A stretch of 64,000 nt of DNA from Heracleum sosnowskyi (Eukaryota > Streptophyta > Magnoliopsida > Apiales > Apiaceae): positions 84,612,363 to 84,676,362 of the forward strand of contig CM061239.1 of assembly GCA_030848705.1 (NCBI GenBank), read 5' to 3'. The translations under genes were made by a program, and so were the position numbers. Under the pieces are notes generated by a model. It made no database searches and was not told the origin of the DNA. It saw only the letters and a program-made list of their open reading frames with translations. Shown here one piece after another: positions 58,274 through 64,000 of the stretch; the stretch's first letter is position 1, and the number at the start of each line of letters is the position of its first letter.

Positions 58274-58537
58274 TTAAGATTCCATGATTTTATTAACTAA
58301 TCCTAAAACTTCTGAACGAGTTTCTTCTTCCTTGCTTCCTTCCTTCTTGAGGAGCTTTTGAAGTTCTTCTTCTTGCTCCTGCCATTTAGCCTCTTCACCG
58401 GCCTTAGCAGCAGCCTCTTTCTCTTCTACCTCATCGAGAATGTCCTCTAACTGATCAAACAGTTTCTCAACCTCCTCTTTGTATGGAGAACCACACTGAA
58501 TCTTGGGTCTATACTCGATTCCTACTTTATTTTCCAT
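58274..58537 (-). CDS. small acidic accessory ORF of copy A2
   Basis: 87 codons, intact, homologous to 1305-1571. It starts MENKVGIEYRPK and ends LVNKIMES; the middle is Glu/Lys/Ala-rich and helix-like (AAAKAGEEAKWQEQEEELQ). The strongest conservation is at the two ends. Unknown function. Confidence 0.65.
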   Translation of the reverse strand: MENKVGIEYRPKIQCGSPYKEEVEKLFDQLEDILDEVEEKEAAAKAGEEAKWQEQEEELQKLLKKEGSKEEETRSEVLGLVNKIMES

Positions 58538-58580
58538 TTAACCTTTTTCTGATAGAAACACTAATATGACCTAGAGTTCA

Positions 58581-58587
58581 TTTTATA
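58581..58587 (-). promoter_or_regulatory. TATA box ahead of the small accessory ORF, copy A2
   Basis: Complement TATAAAA within GCCTATAAAA, starting 51 bases before the first base of the ATG, the same spacing as in A1. Confidence 0.45.
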
Positions 58588-58940
58588 GGCATATTTAGTG
58601 AATGGTAAGGTAAACAGTCAACAGTTTGGAATACCCATACAACTACCACATATAGCAATTAAGATTCATGTCCTCCACTAATCCAACAATTAACACACAT
58701 CCAACCAATCAAAGTAAAACCTTTGACCAAAGAACTCAAACTTTGAGGTTTTACAAGTTAATGACACACAAAATCATATATCTTACAAGACGACTAGCAC
58801 AAAATTCAATTTAGCAAAGTCATAGCAAACATGCTATCTAAAAGAGTAAAGATTATGTGGACAGTAACTTCTCATGACAACAACTTGAAGGTTACTGTCA
58901 CAAGCTGCATTTAGATATTGAAAATGTAAAAACTAGTAAG

Positions 58941-61900
58941 TTAACATACCAGATTAAGCATTCCCAATTCACTTACCAACCTGTTAAAGGTGGCTTCATC
59001 CAATGGTTTAGTGAAGATGTCTGCAAGTTTCTTTTCTGTTGGGACATAGATCAGCTTCACAGTTCCTCTTTCAACATGCTCTCTTATGAAGTGATGTCTG
59101 ATATCAATGTGCTTTGTCCTAGAGTGTTGAACAGGATTGTCTGAGATGGCAATGGCACTAGTGTTATCACAGTAGATAGGAATGTTGCTCAACACTAGTC
59201 CATAGTCCAATAGCTGATTCTTCATCCACAGAATTTATGCACGACAACTTCCAGCTGCAATATATTCAGCTTCTGCAGTTGATGTAGAAACTGAGTGTTG
59301 CTTCTTGCTAAACCATGACACCAGTCTTCCACCAAGAAATTGACAGCTACATGTTGTACATTTTCTGTCAATTCTACATCCAGCATAATCTGAGTCAGAG
59401 TACCCAATAAGCTCAAATCCAGTATTTTTAGGATACCAAAGGCCTAGATTAGGAGTTCCCTTTAGATATCTAAAAATCCTCTTGATGGCAACTAAGTGTG
59501 ACTCCTTTGGATCAGCTTGGAATCTTGCACAGAGACATGTAGCAAACATTATGTCTGGTTTGCTAGCAGTAAGATAGAGAAGTGATCCCACCATACCTCT
59601 GTAAACACTAGAGTCTACTTTCTTTCCCTTGGGGTCAAGATCCAGATTACTTGATGTAGAGATGGAGGTCTTGGCAGGTGATGAATCTTCTAAGTTGAAC
59701 TTTTTGAGGAGTTCCTTGACATATTTGGCTTGACAAATGAAGATTCCATCATCCTTTTGAAGAACTTGTAGACCAAGGAAGAATGACAGTTCTCCCATCA
59801 TGCTCATCTCATACTTGTTTCTCATTAGAGATGAAAACTTTTCACACAACTTCTCATTTGAAGAACCAAAAATAATGTCATCAACATAGATTTGTACCAA
59901 AATGATGTCCTTTCCATGATGCTTGTAGAACAGAGTCTTATCTACTACACCTCTTGTAAACTGATTCTCCAATAGAAAGGTGGAAAGTGTATCATACCAA
60001 GCTCTGGGAGCTTGTTTCAGCCCATAAAGTGCTTTGAACAGTTTGTAAACAAAGTTATACATTTCAGCATCTTCAAAGCCATGTGGCTGTTCAACATATA
60101 CTTCTTTCTCCAACTCTCCATTTAGAAAGGCACTTTTGACATCCATTTGGAACACCTTGAAGTTACAGTGTGCAGCAAAGGCTAGAAAGATCCTTATGGC
60201 TTCAAGTCTGGCAACAGGTGCAAAAGTATCATCATAGTCTATTCCTTCCTGTTGACAGTAACCTTTTGCCACTAGCCTTGCCTTATTTCTTGTCACCATT
60301 CCATTTTCATCCAACTTGTTCCTGAAGACCCACTTTGTCTCAATGATTGATTTCCCTTTAGGTCTTGGAACCAACTTCCATACATTGTTTCTTTCAAACT
60401 GGTTAAGTTCTTCTTGCATAGCAATCACCCAGTCAGAATCCAACAATGCTTCATTAATTGTCTTTGGTTCCATTTGAGACAGAAAGTATGAGAACATGTT
60501 GTTAGCAGAGACATTATTCCTAGTTCTCACCCCAGAGGAAGGATCACCAATGATTAGATCATTAGTGTGATCCTTATTCCATCTTGTGGTTCTAGGCAAG
60601 CTTCTTTGTTGAACTGGTGGATTGACTTCACTTTGAGGAAGTGAGTCTTCACCAATGCAATTGTCTTCACCATGCTCCTCATTAACTTCAGAGTCACCAT
60701 CATTTTGAAGATTGATTGATATGGTCTGTGACTGAGCTGGAGTTTGATCAACATTGTTAGCATTGACAACATCTTTCTCAACATCAACAGTTTAAGTAAA
60801 GCTGGGTTCTTAATCAACAATTTCTTCTTCTTCCAGGTATCCTTGCTTTTCAAATCGAAGGGTCTGCATTTGGCCATCTTCATGCAGTCCTGGAAACTTG
60901 GTTTCATCAAATGTGACATTTACACTTTCTTCAATTGTTCTGTGTTCTATGACATAGACTCTGTAAGCAGTCCTTTCTATCCCATATCCCATGAAGATGC
61001 CTTCATAAGCTTTAGCATCAAACTTTCCTTTCTTTTCATGGTTGTCCTTCATCATGAAACACTTACTTCCAAATACATGAAAGTATTTGACAATAGGCTT
61101 CTTCTCAGTCAACTGATGGTAAAGGGTGCTTCCATGAGTCTTGTTGATTATGGTCCTGTTCTGTGTGTAGCAAGTTCTGTTGATTGCTTCTGCCCAGAAG
61201 TATGTTGGTAATTTAGCATCATGCAACATAGTCCTAGCATCTTCAATCAAAGTCATGTTCTTCCTTTCTACAACACCATTCTGATGGGGTGTCCTTGCAG
61301 CAGAAAATTGTTGAACAATGCCTTCATCCTTGCAGAAGTTCCCAAGTAAGGCATTTCTGAACTCAGTACCATTATCACTCCTAAGTATTTGAACTTTGGC
61401 ATTTGGAGTTTTGTCAAGAATCCTTATGCGATCAATGATTAACTGAGCAGCTTCATCTTTTGACTCTAGAAACTTCACCCAAGTGTATCTAGAGTAATCA
61501 TCCACCATTACTAATGCATATCTCTTTCTGGCCAGAGATGGAATATTGACTGGGCCAAAGAGATCCATATGAATTAGCTTGAGTGGTTTTGTGTTGGTGT
61601 TAACCTGCTTTGACTTGTGTACAGATCTTCTAAGCTTTCCCATTTGACAGTCCTCACACAGTCCTTCTTGGCAGAATTCCCGTTGAGGTAGTCCTCTCAC
61701 CAGTTCCTTCTTCATCAGCATATTCATTGTCTTGAAGTTGAGATGAGAGAGTTTCATGTGCCAAAGCATGTTGTCACCAACAGTGGCTTTGCTGTAGAAA
61801 CAGTAAAGTTTATCCTTCTTTATTGAGCTTAGGTCTGCAACAAACAAGCTTCCTTTCCTTACTCCCTTCAGAGAAAGGCTTTTGTCCTTCTTGTGATAGA

Positions 61901-62400
61901 TATTACACACCAAAGTGTCAAAGTCAACCTTGAATCCTCTGTCACTGAATTGGCTGACACTTAGAAGGTTGTGCATTAATCCATCAACAAGAGCAATGTC
62001 ATTTATGACAACATTCCCAAATTTTAAACAACCATATCCCACTGTGTAACATTTGCTGTTGTCTCCAAATGGTATGATTGGGCCAGCTTTCTCCACAAAA
62101 TGTGATAGCAGGGCTTTATCACCAGTCATGTGTCTTGAGCAACCACTGTCAATGATCCACACAACCTGCTTCTTTTTCTTGCCCTGCAAAACAAATTGTT
62201 TTTAGGTTGCATATGGTACTCAATCCTTGTTGGGTCCTGCAGACTTAGTAACACTTGAGTTTCCTTCATTTTCAACATCAACATAATCATCAGAAAATCT
62301 CTATTCAACTTCCCTTGCCACCCATTTTGGTTTAGAATAAGACCTAGTCTTTTTCTTAGTGGGGGTTGCCTTTTTACTGTTAACAGTAGGCTCAGTGTTA
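58941..62400 (-). pseudogene. pol: copia pol: protease, integrase, reverse transcriptase, RNase H
   Basis: One frame from about 62400 down to 58941. Protease: WIIDSGCSRHMTGDKALL. Gag-pre-integrase: LWHMKLSHLN, with a zinc-binding-like C-X2-C pair in the GLCEDCQMGK block. Integrase core: LIHMDLFGPVN, RSDNGTEF and HQNGVVERKN supply the D, D and E positions. Reverse transcriptase: KWVFRNKLDENG, FQMDVKSAFLNGELEKEVYV, YGLKQAPRAWYD and the catalytic IYVDDIIFGS. RNase H: GYSDSDYAGC and STAEAEYIAAGS. In-frame stops occur at two codons upstream of the protease (near 62205 and 62223), two between integrase and reverse transcriptase (near 60793 and 60811), and one in RNase H (near 59236), so no functional polyprotein can be made although the catalytic motifs themselves remain. 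Confidence 0.92.
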
Positions 62401-64000
62401 TTACAGACACTGAGTACTCATAGGCAAATTGAAGCAAGTACTCATAGCAGTAATTTTACAGGGCATGCAATCAATATTATTACAGACATCCAAGGATCTA
62501 TGCATAATGGGGGTTCTGTGTAAGTTACCCTTGACCTCAGTCACATTGACTTTGGTCTCAGTTGGTTTCTTACAAACATTAGTTAAATGATGTGAGGAGC
62601 CACAGTTATTACATAGTTTCCTGGGTGCATTCTTGACATAAGCATATCCATTACCCTTGTTAATTCCTACTTTGCCATTCCTGTTCTTAGATCTGAAAGT
62701 ATCTGTGTTGACAACATGTCCTGAAGTTGTTGTCGAGTCTTTCTTGACAGTACCTTTTACGTCCACTGTCTTGACAGTAGGTTTCGAGGTTACTGTCTTA
62801 GATACTCTCTTGATATCATCTTTGGAAGATTTTGCTTTGTCATTGCTGACAGCATCTTCAGAACATTCTGTCAGATTGCTAGGCAAATTTACTGTCTTGG
62901 GGGTTGTGACAGTATTTTTTCCTTCAAAAAGTGTGCTGTCAACACCTTCATCCTCATCAAGGAGCTGTTGTTTGATGAACATAGCTTCCTCATCAAAATC
63001 AACTTTAGCAATCTTGAATTTTGGTGCATGAACCTTTTTGAGGATTTGGGGTTTGACAGCAACATCAGTTGAACAATCAAGAATCGCAGATTCCTTTCCA
63101 GATCTCCTTCCATATTCAAAACCTACTCCTACCTTCTGATTCTTAGTGTTCTTATCATTAAGATCTTGAAGCAACCTAGAGGAGTTTCTGTAAGCCTTGA
63201 GCTTAAATTCATTTTCAGTTATTTCCTTTCTCGAGAAATCTTCTACCTCCTTAGCACATACATGATCATTTTTAAGTCTTGTGTTTTCCTGAGCTAAGGA
63301 GTCCAATGTACTGGTCTTAAGTAGAAGCAAATCATTTTCAGAACTGAGTGATTCATTTAACTTAGTTAACCTAGCTATTTCTTCATTAGCAGCATTAAAC
63401 TAGTATGGATATTGAACATTTCTGCACTCAATTCCTCAAGAGTTTGCTTATATTCAGTGTTAGACATATCAAGCAAGACAAGTGAATGTACCTGAGTTGA
63501 AGGGCTTGGTGATTCATCCTCTGATTTAGCCATCAGGGATAAGTTCACATATTCTTCTTCCTCTTCCTCATCAGACTCATCCCAACATCCACCTTCAGCC
63601 ACATAGGCTCTTCCTTGTCCTCTTTTGTACTGTCCACTTGACCCTTTGTCCATTTTCTGATTTCGCTTTGGCCTTCTGCATTCAGTAGCAAAATGATCAA
63701 GCTCATTAAAGTTGTAGCATCTGAATTTAGACCTATCCACCATTCCAGTTTTGTATCCTCCTCTTGTAGCATTGCCAGCAGTCTTGGAGAAGTTCCCTTT
63801 GCTGAACCTTGATGTTTGACCCTGAGGCTTGTATGGCTTGTTTCTTCTGAATCTTATATTTTTAAACTTCTTTGTCATATAAGCCATGGTTGGATTATCC
63901 ATCTTTTATATCTCCTCTATAGAGTAGAACTCCTCATCTTCAACATCATCCAGTTGCAACACTACTTTCTCCTCATCATCCACCACCTCTTCAATCTTTA
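62401..64000 (-). pseudogene. gag: Sirevirus gag, partial
   Basis: The gag frame enters from beyond 64000 with an acidic stretch (EEVVDDEEKVVLQLDDVEDE), meets a TAA at 63903-63905 and continues MDNPTMAYMTKKFKNIRF. A zinc-knuckle-like CYNFNELDHFATEC near 63715 has Phe in place of the second Cys. After a stop around 63375 comes a coiled-coil-like region, then Lys/Thr/Val-rich sequence and an intact CCHC knuckle CNNCGSSHHLTNVC near 62590. A frameshift near 62400 separates it from pol. Two knuckles and a long coiled-coil are usual for Sirevirus gag. The DNA for the Val-rich part again contains many CTGTC words. Confidence 0.85.

Larger units (their letters stand above)
44745..64000 (-). mobile_element. 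Sirevirus-type copia element, copy A2 (runs off the window)
   Basis: On the minus strand: gag from the window edge, pol, small ORF, long accessory ORF, polypurine tract and 3' LTR ending at 44745. Its 5' LTR and the gag start lie beyond 64000. The long ORF is interrupted by 46816-53431. Several in-frame stops have accumulated, but frames are otherwise well kept, so it is moderately young. It inserted into the accessory ORF of Sirevirus B in the same orientation. The target duplication (left flank ATAGT) cannot be verified here. Confidence 0.9.

Overview
This 64 kb window is intergenic DNA from a flowering plant, most likely a eudicot. The evidence is nested Ty1/copia and Ty3/gypsy LTR retrotransposons, Helitrons, hAT- and pogo-like relics, long AT-rich stretches, and decayed fragments of plant genes (an FKBP-TPR co-chaperone, a pectin methylesterase, a Helitron-type RPA protein). 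No intact host gene, tRNA or rRNA was found. The species cannot be fixed from the sequence.

Left flank (1-8464): the 3' part of a Sirevirus-type copia element on the + strand, here called A1. It holds the end of pol, a small acidic ORF, a very long downstream ORF (about 1,690 codons) and the 3' LTR. Right flank (44745-64000): a second copy of the same family on the - strand, A2, running from its 3' LTR back into gag at the window edge. Because both copies are present, the accessory ORFs, an internal TATA box and an LTR hairpin can be compared directly.

Middle left (8465-25234): an AT-rich graveyard. It contains a hAT MITE with perfect 8-bp target duplications, an unidentified multi-exon relic, a 6.8 kb element with inverted ends between two (TA)n tracts that carries an FKBP gene fragment and a tandem array of roughly 0.9-1.0 kb units, a long fold-back derivative of it, and a pogo/Emigrant-like pair of ends 5.2 kb apart enclosing Helitrons, an RPA fragment, inverted MITEs and minisatellites.

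Centre (25235-33785): a decayed copia element whose LTR was invaded by a very young gag-only element (LTRs differ at 1 of 466 bases), then a fold-back MITE, a pectin methylesterase pseudogene and a small Helitron.

Right half (33786-64000): a four-level nest. The oldest layer is a second Sirevirus (B, - strand). Its 3' LTR was hit by a gypsy gag-protease element (34857-42960), and its accessory ORF was hit by A2. A2's own long ORF was hit by a non-autonomous chromovirus-like element with only 179 bp between its LTRs (46816-53431), one LTR of which holds a 4,184-bp solo LTR (48719-52902). Target duplications CCACC and ATCAC fix the last two steps.

The most interesting signals are: (i) two extra ORFs in the Sirevirus family with a TATA box at identical spacing in both copies; (ii) a hairpin with a C-rich loop near the LTR 3' end whose stem sequence differs between families A and B while pairing is kept; (iii) extreme local density of the pentamer GACAG/CTGTC in family A and of ATCAGGA in the LTR of family B.
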